From Helopsaltes ochotensis (lineage: Eukaryota > Chordata > Aves > Passeriformes > Locustellidae), in NCBI GenBank assembly GCA_013400155.1, contig VXBM01001574.1, forward strand, positions 1 to 64,000: a stretch of 64,000 nucleotides of DNA, read 5' to 3'. A program made the position numbers and the translations under genes. The first letter of the stretch is position 1; each line of letters opens with the position of its first letter. The notes beneath the pieces are model-generated. The model did no database searches, had not been told where the DNA came from, and saw nothing but the letters and a program-made list of their open reading frames with translations. Below, piece after piece: positions 1 to 12,345 of the stretch.

Positions 1-780
1 GAAACTTCTGCAAGACGCCCGCGGCAGGAAGGAGGCGGGTGCCCCCGGGCTGCCCCAGCGCCTCTTCCGCCAGCCCGTCGGCGCCGTGGGGCAGGAGCCC
101 GCAGACCCCGACGTCCGGCAGAGGAGGGAGAAAATCAAAGAGGTGGGTGGTGGCGGCTGTCGGTCCCGCTCCGGGGGATGCGCCTCGACGCTCCCGCGCG
201 GGGCAACAGGTCGCTGCCGGGTCTGGCGGCGGTGTTGCGGGACCCCTGACCCCTCCTGCCGCCTCCTTCCTGCGGGAAGGGGCTCTTTCTGGCCGGCTGT
301 CACTCGGTTGCCGCAGCGCAGGTCGGCGGCGTCGCCCGCGGTTGCATCCTCGCAGCCCGCGGTGCGTTCCCGCTCGCGGGCCCGCGCTGCCGGCTCCGTG
401 CCGGCTGCGCCTCCCTCCCGACGTTGTCGGGTCCCCCCAGCTGTTGCACCGAAACCCGGGCAGAAAGCAAAGCCCGGCGAGGGCTGGCGGGCTGTGGGTC
501 GCTTCTCGGTGCGCCGAGGGCTGGGGACAGCGACCCCGGGGAGAAAGAGCGGCGCGGGTCCGCCTGCGCTCCCCGTGGGACGTCCCGGGCTCGGCGGGGA
601 GTGCCGGATGCCTCCGCGGGGTGCGGGAGCCAGCGGGGCAGGGCATCCTGCCCGTGCCGCACTCTTGGCAGAGGAGCTGCCCGGGGCTGTCCGGCGCCGG
701 GCGAGGGCGGAGTGCAGGTGCGATGCAGCGCTCCGGAGGTGTCGCGGTCTGTCTCGGGTTCCTGCGGTTCGCTATTCAGC
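1..780. promoter_or_regulatory. CpG island, 3' part, at MAN1A1 exon 1 / intron 1
   Basis: The first ~780 bases are strongly GC-rich with dense CpG dinucleotides. The sequence then turns abruptly AT-rich, which is typical of the whole remaining window. The island covers the end of exon 1 and the first ~640 bases of intron 1. CpG islands usually span the promoter and first exon of housekeeping genes, so the MAN1A1 start site probably lies just left of the window. Several overlapping open frames occur here on both strands, but they result from the low stop-codon frequency of GC-rich DNA. Island status is judged by eye, without a computed observed/expected ratio. Confidence 0.8.
2..142 (+). CDS. 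MAN1A1: MAN1A1 exon 1, 3' part (luminal stem region)
   Basis: This is the last 47 codons of the first coding exon of Golgi mannosyl-oligosaccharide alpha-1,2-mannosidase IA; the 5' end is cut by the window edge. Read from base 2, the frame is open and ends in QEPADPDVRQRREKIKE. This resembles the end of the stem in vertebrate MAN1A1, where the same REKIKE-type helix runs directly into MMKHAW of the next exon. A donor GTGGGT follows at 143, and the junction is phase 0. The segment is rich in Arg, Pro, Gly and Ala, as expected for the poorly conserved luminal stem between the type II membrane anchor (outside the window) and the catalytic domain. It lies in a CpG island. Gene identity is inferred mainly from exons 2-4; this exon is assigned by frame, donor and continuity. 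Confidence 0.85.
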
Positions 781-3700
781 GATACCGCTGTCTAAAGAGT
801 TGAGGGCATTTGGCGAAATACAGTCAATTTAGGTTACAGTGGCAAAGCGTCAGAGCTGTGTGTGCTTTGACAAATTCCTTCAACCGCCTTTTTTGGTCCT
901 GCTCCTCGGTTGGTTCAGGTACCGGTTTAAATCTTTCCTTACAGAAATTCTTCTAACTGTGTCTAGGTAATGCTGTCATGGGCAGAGCTTGACAGGGTCC
1001 TCTGGTAGAAGAAGAATTTCCTCGATAATACGGTTCAACTTCCCATCAGTGCTGGCTGGTTTATTTATCGAACTGACAATTTCAGCTGCCTGCAGAGATT
1101 AGGTTTATGAATTAATTAGTAGTATATATTTCATGTTCTATAGTGATGGAAATGAGATAGACGTGAGACTTACTACAGGGTATTTCAGTATTTGTGAAAC
1201 CTGGTTAGCCTTATTTGAAGTTATTTATTTTTATTGGGTGTTTGTACAGAGTGCTCTGAGAAGTGAGGTGTGATATCACACGGAGCATCAGATAATAAGC
1301 TCTCACAAATATGAAGTTGTGTTCTGTGATCTGGAGTCCTTGTGTCACTTTAACTATTTCAGCAAATTGTGTAGCATAGTTATAAGTCATAAGCAGTATG
1401 TACCAACGCAAAGGTATTTTGAAGGGAGAAACTCCAAGGAATACACGGTACAGACCACATCTTGAAGTGTGCAGAGACTGTGTTGTCTTCTGGTTTAGTT
1501 GTAAAGCTCCCTGAGGCAGATGGAAAGTTAGAAATACCAGCAAACTCTTTTTCAGTCTATGTGAAATTGCATGTAGAAGTATTTAGAAGTCATGAGGCTT
1601 CAGACCTGATGTACATGATTCTGTGGTACAGAAGACTGCAACAAGTAAATAAACAGGAGGAGGAAGATAAAAAATATACTGCTGTCTTGCTGGTCCCAAT
1701 GTGTGCCAGCTAGTCTGAGTTACCTTTTATTACATGTGGATACGTATGTGTATGTGTACATACAAATATATGGCCAGTATCTCTTCAATTTCCTCTTCCC
1801 TTTCCATCCTCTTTCTCCTTCACTTCCACACAGAGCATCAGTTTCACAGTAACCCCCCAAACCAGAGTTTTGGCTGTTTAAACATACGAGATGACACAGA
1901 GATTGCACTTAGTTTCCAGATCTTTGTTTTCCTTCATACCTCAGTTTAAGTCCTCAATACTAGGTGTTGTTTCTAAGAGTTTCTTTTCCTCCTAAATCAC
2001 TATGTGACCTTAACATCTTGGTTTCTTACTTGTTTTAGCATTTTTGTAATACTTTGCCTGGTTTGATTTTTGTCTTTTTCAAAGAATACTTTTTTTCCAT
2101 TGACAGTAAGACAATGTTTCTGTTCTTTGCTAACTTGCTTGACATTGTTTTATGTGTTGGCCTTTTTTGTTGCTTTTCTCTTTGTCTTTTTGCAAGCTTT
2201 AGTCGCCTTTTTTAATATTGTTGCCTTAGTGTCAAGATGGATTTCTAATCTGCAATCTTTTCAGCTTGGTTTTAAAACTTTAAATAGTTTTAAATTGTAT
2301 CTTTTTAAAGTATGAACTTTTGTACTCTACTGTGAGTGCACAGAAACCAGAATTATCCCTTAAAATTCTTCTCTTTGTGCCCAGTGGTTGCATGCTGGAG
2401 ATGCAAACATAAAGAATCTTTCTGCTTTCATACTCTTTTGAGCCTGGAATTTGCGTCTGTGTTGTGTGATTTATGTCATATATTAAGAACTCAAAATTTG
2501 AAACTACTCCTGTGGATATTTTTACAGAAGTAAGCAAGTTACCTTAAAGGAACAGAATGCAAATTCCCTGTATTTCTGTTCTGGAAGGACTCTGTCCCGT
2601 CAACATGCTGACATAAAGCTGAGAGGGGAGATACCTTAGAGATGTTTTGTCCGTTTACTCTTTTAAATTTTAAGTTGACCTGTGTTTAGAAGTCCAGCCA
2701 GTACAATATCATTTACAATCACAAAGCAACTAAATGCTGTGACTTTACAGCATTTCTTCGCCAAGCTTTTTCTAGACATTTTAACCACTTTTTCTCCAGA
2801 TTGCTCTTTTATATTAGGGGGGGGGGAAAACCCCAAAAATAAACAGGGCGAAACATAAACCGAGAGGGAAATAAAAAGGTTCTTGAACCTCTCTTAGTAT
2901 TTAAACCAACATAATACAAGTGTACTCAGTGATACTAATGGGTGCTGTGGTAGTCTCTGTTTCTCTTGTGTTGATGTGTTACAGGCAGACTTGGAAGAAA
3001 GAGAAGTGTAGCCAGCAGTGGGGCGTCCCCCAGTACTTCCTGTTCAGCTGCTGTCAGTTGCTTGAGGCTGCTGATTTTTTTTTACTAGATGGCCTAATGC
3101 TGCCTGCCCTGAGCGTTGCCCTCATGCGGGATGCCTCAGGGAGGCTCGAGCAAAGAGGCACACTTTGAACATACCAGCACACTTGGATTTCCCAGAACTC
3201 ACATTCTTCAGTCAGTTCTTCTGGTGCTTCCATGACTTGGGCCAAGGTCTGGGTCCTGGGTATGCTTCACAATGGTCTCTGTTTCCATGTCCTGACAGGA
3301 GCCCCAGATGGTGAATGAGAAGGTTGTGATTTGTATTCTTGCTCTGCCCCTCACTGCTTTGAGAGGTGGCCCCTCTTCTGAGCAAGCACCTCCTGTGGTG
3401 TCTGTTCCCTGTCTGGAAGAAAGGAGAAGTGGAAGGCAATGTGTAGTGGTTGCACGTTCACCAAATTCTGTTTGCCAACGTATTTGACACCTCTATCTTT
3501 GCAGCCTGATCTACCTGCTCATTGTTTTGCACTTTAAACCAAACCTCCATATAATGATCATTCCACTCAAGTGCAATGTCATTCAGTCTCTGCTCTTGTC
3601 ACTGTTGGTTATGGCTGGACATCATTATTCCTAATGTCAAGGGAAGACTTGCAGGCTCACAGGTAGTTGATTCAAGCAAAATAAGTGATTAGAAGAGGAT

Positions 3701-6700
3701 GATAGTATTGGAGAGAGGCTATGAAGGCAGGAGATGCATTCTTTTAATTAGGAAAATCTGATTTTGAGTCTCCTCCAAGTATCATTCCTCTCTCTTCCAA
3801 GAAAAAAAGGTGCTGGAATTATTTAGGTGTAAAGAAAACAGCAAAATCTGAGCTCTTTTTATTTTAGAGCAAAGGAATAGAAGCGATGAATGAGCTAGCT
3901 TAGGTACTAGAAGCTATATAATCACATTAGTGTGATGCTCTGCCCAGACTAATTAATCCTGCTGAACAGCAAGCTCTTGGTGTTGGTGGAGCACCATACT
4001 AATGCAGCTGTGCTGTTCTTGTACAAGGTAACTAGCTTGGACACTGTTCACATTATTGATCAGAGCTGCTTGGACATGTTTTCAGGATAAAAGCCTCCCT
4101 GGTAAACTGGAATCAATGTCTGAAGAGCATGGTCATGCAGTGCTCCAAATACTTTCACAGCTCTCAGCTGTTACAGTCATGTAGTACAAGTCCCTCAGAG
4201 AGGAATTTGAGCGCCAGTCCTTTGAGCTCAACAGGGCAGTGATTGCAAGTCAGCTAAACAGACTCTGCAGCTTCCCTGCCCATTTTTCTGTAAAGAACTG
4301 AGTTGAGGTTGGCATTGGCAGTGTGAATTCTGAAGCTTCCTAAGTCCTCACTTTTCATCATCTGTGGTGGCTTTTGTGCAGTTTAGATGGAGGTCTCACT
4401 AATGTTACAGGGATGTTCAGCAATATCTTGAGGAAAGAAAGCTTGTGAGAATGGAAATAAAGCACTAATCAGAGCTCTAACGTGCTTGACATGAAATACT
4501 TGGACGTAATCAGATCTCTTCATTAACCAGGAGTGATGGCAAAATTATGGATGGTCACTCACTGCTGTATAAGGGCAGTTGGCCCCTTGTGTCTTCCTGC
4601 ATTCTTCCACCTTGCTTTCCTACTGCCTGGTATTCTGGTGCTGCTGCTCAGGAAGGTCCAGTGCCAGGCTGGAGTTTTATTTCCTTATGAAGATGTTTAC
4701 GTGACAAGGTGAGGTCACTAATACTTCTTGCTATTGGAAGAGGAGGAGAAGTCTCTTCATACCACTTTTGACTGCCTTCTCCCACTATCTACTTTCTGTG
4801 ACTTCCACTGAATCCCTCTATAAGCTGCTTCAGCTCAGTAAGTCAGCTGAAAACTCTCAGAGGAAAAAAAAAACTGGATATGTTTCTGCTAAACTTTTTG
4901 TCAGGTTGGTGAGTCAAAGGTGTTAACGAAAGGGCTGACTTGGTGCTAGTTTTGGCTGCGGTGAGGGAACAGGTGGATAAAAGGTACGAAATCTCTTTGA
5001 GTACCCATGTCTTAGCAGCTGGTATCTGATCTTCTTGCCTAAGTTCTCCATTAAAACTGAATCTCTGCAATGAGACTTTTGTAGAGCAAAGGTTCTAATC
5101 TACTGTAATAACCTTCTTTAGCAGAATGAAGCATTTCCCTTCAGAAGGTTTACCTCGCAACTCCTCATAACAGAAAAGGAGAAAGGAAATACAGAAGCAG
5201 GAATTACTGCAGCCTCAGCTGCTGTAGACCAAAATTCAGAGGAAGAATTTACTAAGAGGAAGGTTGTGAGGACCTTCATAGGAGAGGGAGCAGTTAAAAT
5301 GCAGCAGTTTAAGTATTGGGTGGTTTGGTTTGGGTTTCAAACAGAAAAAGCTGCATTCCCTGATGGTACATTTCTTTAGGAACATGATTCAGTGAAAGGA
5401 AAAGGGTTGACATGTAATGAGTAAGCAATGTGGTGATTCCTGCCAACATGCTGATGATGCAATCAAAGCATTTCGAAAGAAGTTTTCCTGAAGTATCTTG
5501 TGACTTTAATGCTGACATCTTATAGTTCTAAGTTCGTTGAAGTTTAAAATTAATCTTGTTTTTTTTCTCACCCAAAACTTTATTTACTTGTAATCTTCAG
5601 TATTTTTGTATTTCTATATTTTTGCTATTTCTTTTTGATTGTTTGATAGTGCTTTCCTTCCTGACAAATACTGTTTATTGTGATTCTTTTGTTTTTTAAA
5701 TGGTTTTAGAAAAGTCACTAAGGAGGTGAACAAAGTGCCTAAAGATGGGAATCAGATATGATGGTAACCTGGAGGTGGCTGGGGTTGCCTTATGAAATCC
5801 AAAATGTCACAAAACAGTAAGTTGAAGTGCATGTTTAGGGTTAATGGCACCTCAGGATGCAGAGAAGCTTCATTTTTGTTACTGTGTATGATTCAGTGAC
5901 TCTTTGAAGCATCATCTTGTATCTGGCAGAACCTATGGAGGGCCGGCTCAACTTGCCAACCAGTCCTGGAGCTACCTCTGCTTTTTTTGGGTTTGTGGCC
6001 TGGTAGGGTAGGAAGCTGAAATGATTTAGTGGAGGTCTGAGTGTAGTGGATGCAGTGAACCCTCACTAAGTCAGGCATTTGAAAGGGGAGAAAAGTGGAG
6101 AAGAATGGTCTGAGGTATCTTTATGCCCCCAAAATATGAAGTAGGGTATATATTTGCCAAATTAATGTTCTTCCTGCTAAGACCCCCTAGGGTCTTTTTA
6201 AGGAAGGACATTATTTCAGGTGAGTTGTTTCGGGTGTTGCTTTGTTTGGGTATTTTTGTTTTGTTTGTTTGGGGTTTTTTTATGAGCACTTCATGGCCTC
6301 CCTTCAGTCAAATGATCTTGGATTTGAACTTTGATCATGAGTTGAAGGGGTGATTCATTGTGTGACTGTGTGCATATCTGATTGGAATAGGGTGTGTTCC
6401 CAATTGCTAGCTCATGTTTTTGCAGCCTTGCATCTGTTTTCTGTGTGCTAAGGAGAATATTTAATTTTCCTATCTTCAGACTTGGTCTATATTCTCAACA
6501 GGTAAATTTATTGAAACTAACTTAATGCCCTTTGCAACCAGATCCTCAGAATTGTGGGGAAAATGGAAAGTCTTTAAATGTTCGGTGGAAAACATCTGGC
6601 TTTCACAAAAAACCACCAAAGGAAAAAAACCAAAAATCCAAGACTCCAAAAACAAGCATATGATTAATTCTTTATCTTTCTGTAAAGGCAAAATGTTAAT

Positions 6701-9700
6701 TCCAGACACACCGGACTCTTTTCCTGAGAACTGAATGAGGTGATATAAAGATGTGAGGTAAAACTGAAAATGGAATATCTCCTGTACTTTTGCCAAAGTT
6801 ATATTCTCATGGTGATGATTTTGTATTTAATGCTAGTATAGTAGCCTATGGCAGCCAAATAGTATAAAGAAATAGAGTAAATCATAATGTTAGTGAGTAC
6901 AGTTGCTTAAGGCTGTAGTTCTGTGCTGCAGGCAAACTGAAGCAGAAAAAAATCCCACCTGTTTATTAAAATCTACTGTTAAGACCAAAAAATTATCTCA
7001 TTCAGGGAGCAAGTATGAGGGGTAGACAGCCAGGCTTTGATACCTTTCTTGAATGTTAATGAAAGCACAGGATTTATGAAAAGGAAGTCATGGAGAGACA
7101 GAAGATAGCTCTTCTTGTGGAAAATAATTAATGTCCTTGCAGGAGAACCTGTGTGACTGTTGGAAGGACAGACCTTTTCTTAAAGTTGTCTGAAACATCT
7201 GCTCTGAGGATTGCTGAGTATGTTAACTTCCTCTCTGATTAGGTTTGGGTGGTTTTTTTCTAGCTTGGGGAGCCAGCATAAGAGGAAATTTCTGCGGTTT
7301 TCATCTTAAACATCTTAAAGATAATATCTTGATAAGTATTTCCTTTATTTGTAAATAACAAATTTGTCTTCCTAACTCATTTGGCACAGTAAGAGTAATA
7401 CTTCAGGAAGGTGGGTTTGATTCAGTGTTTGCTCTGTCTTAGCAGTGCAGCATTTACTCTGGCAATAAATTGCCACCTGAGGTGGTACAGAGATGAAACA
7501 CTCTGGTTTTGTGTCTTTTTGGTAACAAACTTAAGTATTCAGATGTGTTGTATGTAAAGTAAGGTTTAAAGGTTCAGTTTTGAAGGATTTTGTGGTCTCT
7601 TTCTAAGTTACTTATAGAACTGTCATTTTACAAGTGAGGGACTGTAAATTAAGCTACATGGGCAATGTGACGGATGCTCAATATACTGGTTCATTTTGTG
7701 TGAAAGTCTTCTTTATCCACAACTATTTTCAGTTGTTTGTTTTTTGAGGTTTTTTTTTTTCACTGAGTTGTTTGGGCTTTTTAAAGCATGTGATATAAAG
7801 TGTGTGCCGACTTCTGAGAGGTATCTTCTGTTTTTCTGTTTTCTATGACTCTTTTTAATCGTGTCTGCAAGTCTGTTATGAGAACGTAATTGGTGAGTAA
7901 TGAAGCGCATGCTTCCCCGAACCAGATTAAATGAAACCTTTTACAGCCTTGTGGTTAAGCTGCAGTTGTATCACAGTGCTTGGCAGCCCTGCCTGCAGAG
8001 TCCAGAAGGCTTTGCTGTTGAGGGGAAGCAGTTGGGTTTTCTAGGGCTGACAGCAGTCCATTGACTCGCACAGGATTGCAGAGTATGCCAGGTTTCACAG
8101 AAGAACCTGGATTCCTGATTCCTGTTTGACTGCTCCCCACTAAAGCAGGGGCTGTTGCTCTGTGATAGCTGAGTGAGGCTATCTTTGCTCCCACTTGCAC
8201 TGCAGGTCTCCAGCATGGGCATGTCAGTTCAGTAGGGTCAGTTTAAACCTGAGTTTTGTTCATGATTGCACATGAGCAGCTTTGCTTTGCCACTAAACTG
8301 CTGCTAAAAGCGTTGTTTTATTGCAGGGGAGGTTAAACCTGAGACTCCCTGTTTCTGTGTTTAGGTCTCTAGCTTTGTAAGCTTTTGTAGCAACACTTGA
8401 TTACTGTGCTCCTGGGCTGTTATGAAGGCAGGCATGTAAGGTAGTAAAACTCCTAGTTTGGCTTTCTTGCATATTGAAATCTTCTGTTTGAACTCTGATG
8501 TAACCAAGAAAGACTTGCATGAAATAATATGACAACATGCTATAATTCTCCATAGTGAGCTGGTTGGTTTTATAGTGTGTATTCATGAAGGTACAGGTAT
8601 TGCTCATTTTGATGCCTCTGATTTTAAAAGCTTTTCAAACAGATTGGATGAGCACATAACCTGTTGTTACATTCTTATAATTGTTAAAGTTGAACATTCA
8701 CAGTCCTCGTGGGAACACTGAGATATGCAGTCTCTCAGGCAAGGGTAACTACAAGTGTAAAATCTATTTTCATTTGTCTTCCTACTCCTTCTTGGAAGCT
8801 GTATATACCTTGGTTTTAAACTTGTTTTAGGAATACAATAAGTGAGTGTAGACTAACTTACAGGAAACTTGTGTCATTTCTTTTAAGGGCAAATCTCTAA
8901 TCAGGTAAGAAAATAGGTGAAGATCAGAAGAGATGGTGGGCAATGCTTTGCAAAGGACTGAAGTGATTCTGTGCAATGAATGAGCTGATGACTGTGGAAC
9001 ATCTGGCTGTTATAAGACTTTGTGTGGATCTCAAAAATACTTCTAGAAGAATCAACTTCTTTCTCTGATACCGGGTAGAAACAGAAGTTGCAGTTTTAAT
9101 GGAAAAGTATGCAGCTTTACACTTCTCATGTGAAGCTATATAATGTTGGTATTTAGAGTAGAGGCAGTACTATGTATTTTTCATATGAATAAAGTGGAAA
9201 TAAAGAATGTCTGATACTTTCTTCCTAGAATTTTACATCATCTCACTTGTGTAGCGGTGATCATATTGCTTAGCAACATGAACCCTCTTTTTCAATTATT
9301 TATTAAAAGTCACTATCTGCTTTTAAAACATTGCAATAAAATTACATTTGATCAGTGTGGCTTGCTTCTTTAATTAGCATTCAGACCACTGTGAGACTAT
9401 TTTTAACAAGTATCTGCATACTTTTATTTCACTTAGTTCTCTGCTGAATATGAATCTCTGCCTTTTGAAATTTTTTTTGTTCAGGGACTGCTTTCTTCCA
9501 AGGAAATAGGAAGCAGCTAGTGTAAAAGAATATCAGGCTTAAAAAAGCCATTTTGCTTTCAAAGTGGAGTGCTTAAGGAGAGAGTAGTTTTACTATTCAG
9601 TGATAGACACATGCAGATGCAGACCCAGTCTTTAACTCCGCTGTCACTTTTCTCACTGCCTTTGAGCACTGACATCTGTTGGTGCAGTGAATGGTGGTAG

Positions 9701-11199
9701 TGCTGATAAAGCTGTGCCCATACTGCTGTCTGTGGGGAAATCTGTTGCTTGCTACTGTGGTTGTAGTTCTCCACCCATCTGTGATTTTAAGAATTGCACT
9801 TTAAATTCTGTGTTGGACCTAGGTAGTAATACTAAATTCTTTAAAGCTTAAAGAAGAGAAATATCTGTTAGTCATTTGCAGTGATGGATTTCTGTCCCAC
9901 ACCCCCATCATGCAAGAGAAAACCTAATTTCCATTTAGAAAGCAGAAGAGTTATACATGTTACTTATTTAAAATGTTATACTACTTCAAAACTGCATGCT
10001 GCTTGCTTTGTTCTGGTGAGATCGTCTGAAGAATCACCATGGGAAAAACTGTGCCATGTAAAGACAAACTACAAATTGACTGATATTTTTATGTCTTATT
10101 CTGTAAATCTCTAGAGTAAGTGTGGCACTGAGCCTGAATTGACTGAAATAGAAAGGTGTGTGATCTTGTCAAGGGCTGAAGTGGCATCACAGATCAAGAA
10201 GGGCATTTCAAAGAAATTACTTTTCTGAAGAAAAGCTCCTATATCTTTTCATGCAGTTTCTTAAAAAAAAAAAACAAAATCATGTATTGATAGAGATGTA
10301 TTCATATCTCTTTCTATATGTGTGTTTTACAGAAGTGTAAAATATGTTGTGCAACTAGTCTGTCTGTAGCTGAGAATGCAGTTTGTTGGGGACAAGCTCT
10401 GTGTGGTCTGAAAAAACACCTTGAAAAAAGTTCAAGGCATAGGGTTTGTTTTGTTTTACAAATCATCATCTAAATTGAAAATATAATTATACATATGCTA
10501 CAAGCAAAATCCAGAATGTTAGGATGAAGCAAAGAAATTCTTGTGTTTCAATAATCAGCTTTGCTCAAGTTGTTTTTTTATTATATAAATCTAAATATTG
10601 CAGAAAATAGATGCTCTCTGAGAAGATTTTCAGACTTCATGGAAACAGTTTTCATATGCAGCCTTATCATCGGGAGGCATTACGGAGACTCAGTTGGTCT
10701 GCCTTTATGCATACTGTAGTCCTATTTGTTCTTTTTTCCCAACCTTCTGCTTACCATAGAATTTTGTTGTTGAGAAGGAGAGAGATTTTAGACTTGGCAC
10801 TGGACCTCTGGAGGCCTGATCTCTTGCATAGAACAGAGCTGACTTCAAAATAAAATTGAGTTCCTCAGTCTTGTGCACTCAAGTGTGGAAGATCTCTGCA
10901 GAGGGAGATTCTGCAGCCCCTCTGAACAAACATAGTCCAGTGTTTAAAGATGCTTCCTGTAGGATTTTTGAATTATTATTGTGTCTAGATACAACTTTTT
11001 GATCTTGAGATGATCTTGGCTACCTTTTCTCCATGGGTACCCCCTAAGTCCTTGAGAAGCCTTGCTTTTACAGTCCAAACATACCTGGCTTCATCTATCT
11101 CTTTCTGTAGGTCATTGTGTTCTCCATGATTTTTAAAAAAATTTCCAATTGTTGCAGGGGAACTGAAAATCAGGAACAGGACTTCCATTTGAAGCATCA
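781..11199. other. MAN1A1 intron 1, proximal part; no recognised gene or repeat
   Basis: About 10.4 kb of AT-rich intron between the CpG island and the first CR1. I recognise no coding exon, RNA gene or named repeat. There is a G homopolymer at about 2817-2826, several poly-T/poly-G alternating stretches of the kind common in bird introns (for example near 6240-6285 and 7735-7760), and slightly GC-richer patches near 3000-3450 and 7935-8230. Open frames here are short and unrelated to anything I know. A weak CR1-3'-end-like stretch near 10758-10800 is too degraded to call. Confidence 0.6.
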
Positions 11200-12345
11200 G
11201 GAACATCACATAGAAAGTGTTGATTGCTTCCCATCACTAACATGCACTCACACTAACACAGCCCCCTATACAGTTGGCCTTCATCATTGCAAGGATGCCT
11301 TGCTTATTTGTGTTCAACCAGTTGTTCACCAGGACCCCGAGGACATCTGCTCCAAAGCTGGATATGTAGCCTGTAAGTTTCCATTATATACTTCGGCATA
11401 AGATTTTTGCATTTGGTTTTACTTGGTTTCAAGAGTTGGTTGTCAGCTCATGGGATCATTCAGGTGGGAGCCCTCTTGTCCACCTTAGTGATTGCTGGAG
11501 TTTGGGTTACATGTGAAATTGGTGACTGTGTATGTTTGCTCTTTTGAGCAGTTTAACCCCAGAGACACGTCACACGTAGTTAGGTGCTAGTTAGACTTTG
11601 ACCTATTTACTGCTATCTTAAGAGTGGCAACCAGCCACTTTTTCATGAGTCTTGTCCATTTCTCTTTGCCTGCTTAGTGTTAAGGAAGGACTGTGTCAAA
11701 AAGCCTGCTAAAGTCAGGGGAACTGTGTCTGCTGCACTGCCCTCATCCACAGAGCCAGTGGCTTCATCATAAGTAACTGGGTCAGTTTGGCACATTTTGC
11801 CTTTAGGAAATTTTCCTTGCCATTTGCAAAGGTGTTTTTGTCCTTCATATGCCTGGAAATAGAGTCAAGGAGGTTCTGCTCCATTTTCTTCCCAAGGTTT
11901 GGAATAAAGCTGTCTTTAATTACCTGGAGCTTCCTTCTTGTTTTTTTTAATCAGTTACCAGCTCCTGTTGGGTTTGGTCCTTCATTTTTTGTTGATGTAA
12001 AGGTGCCTCCTGTCCTCTGGCAGCTTCCAGACGAGTTTTGGCTTCCTCTTCCCTGGTGCCCAGCCAGTGTTTCTGAGTTGCTGTTGGACAATAGCATCTC
12101 CCCACATCTCCTCCCCCTCCTCTTCCCTGAGGGCTTGTGCTCCACCTGAGCTCCTTAGGCAGCCACCCTTCTCTCCTGATGTGGCACAATGAAGATCAAT
12201 GAGGTCTCCTGGGCACCTTAGCCCTACTGGGGAATTGATTCTCTCATGGGATCCTGCAGATCAGGTCCCTGAAGAAACTGAGCTCATTCCCCTGAAGTTC
12301 AGGGTCTTACATTGCCTTCTGCAGTTCTTTCAGAATCATAATCTC
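11200..12345 (-). mobile_element. CR1 LINE fragment with reverse-transcriptase remnant
   Basis: A decayed CR1 (chicken repeat 1) non-LTR retrotransposon, antisense to MAN1A1. Read on the minus strand from about 12340 downward, it shows three CR1 landmarks in correct order. First is a linker upstream of the reverse transcriptase, ending near FFRDLICRIP (about 12305-12245). Second is the RT region with DFSRLFDTV (11720-11694), a degraded form of the usual DFSKAFDTV motif, preceded by a DEG sequence. Third is the C-terminal 'LGVLVNN' segment, seen as its reverse complement at about 11318-11342. The RT-to-C-terminal spacing is shorter than in an intact CR1, so there are internal deletions, and stops and frameshifts are many. 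The element is dead. Edges are approximate. Confidence 0.8.

Noticed and set aside
39..832. Several long overlapping open frames on both strands at the left edge (up to 254 codons)
   Set aside because: They lie in the CpG island, where stops are rare. Only the frame starting at base 2 matches MAN1A1, and it ends at the splice donor at 142.
11787..12149. 120-codon plus-strand open frame
   Set aside because: It is the antisense of a decayed CR1 element.
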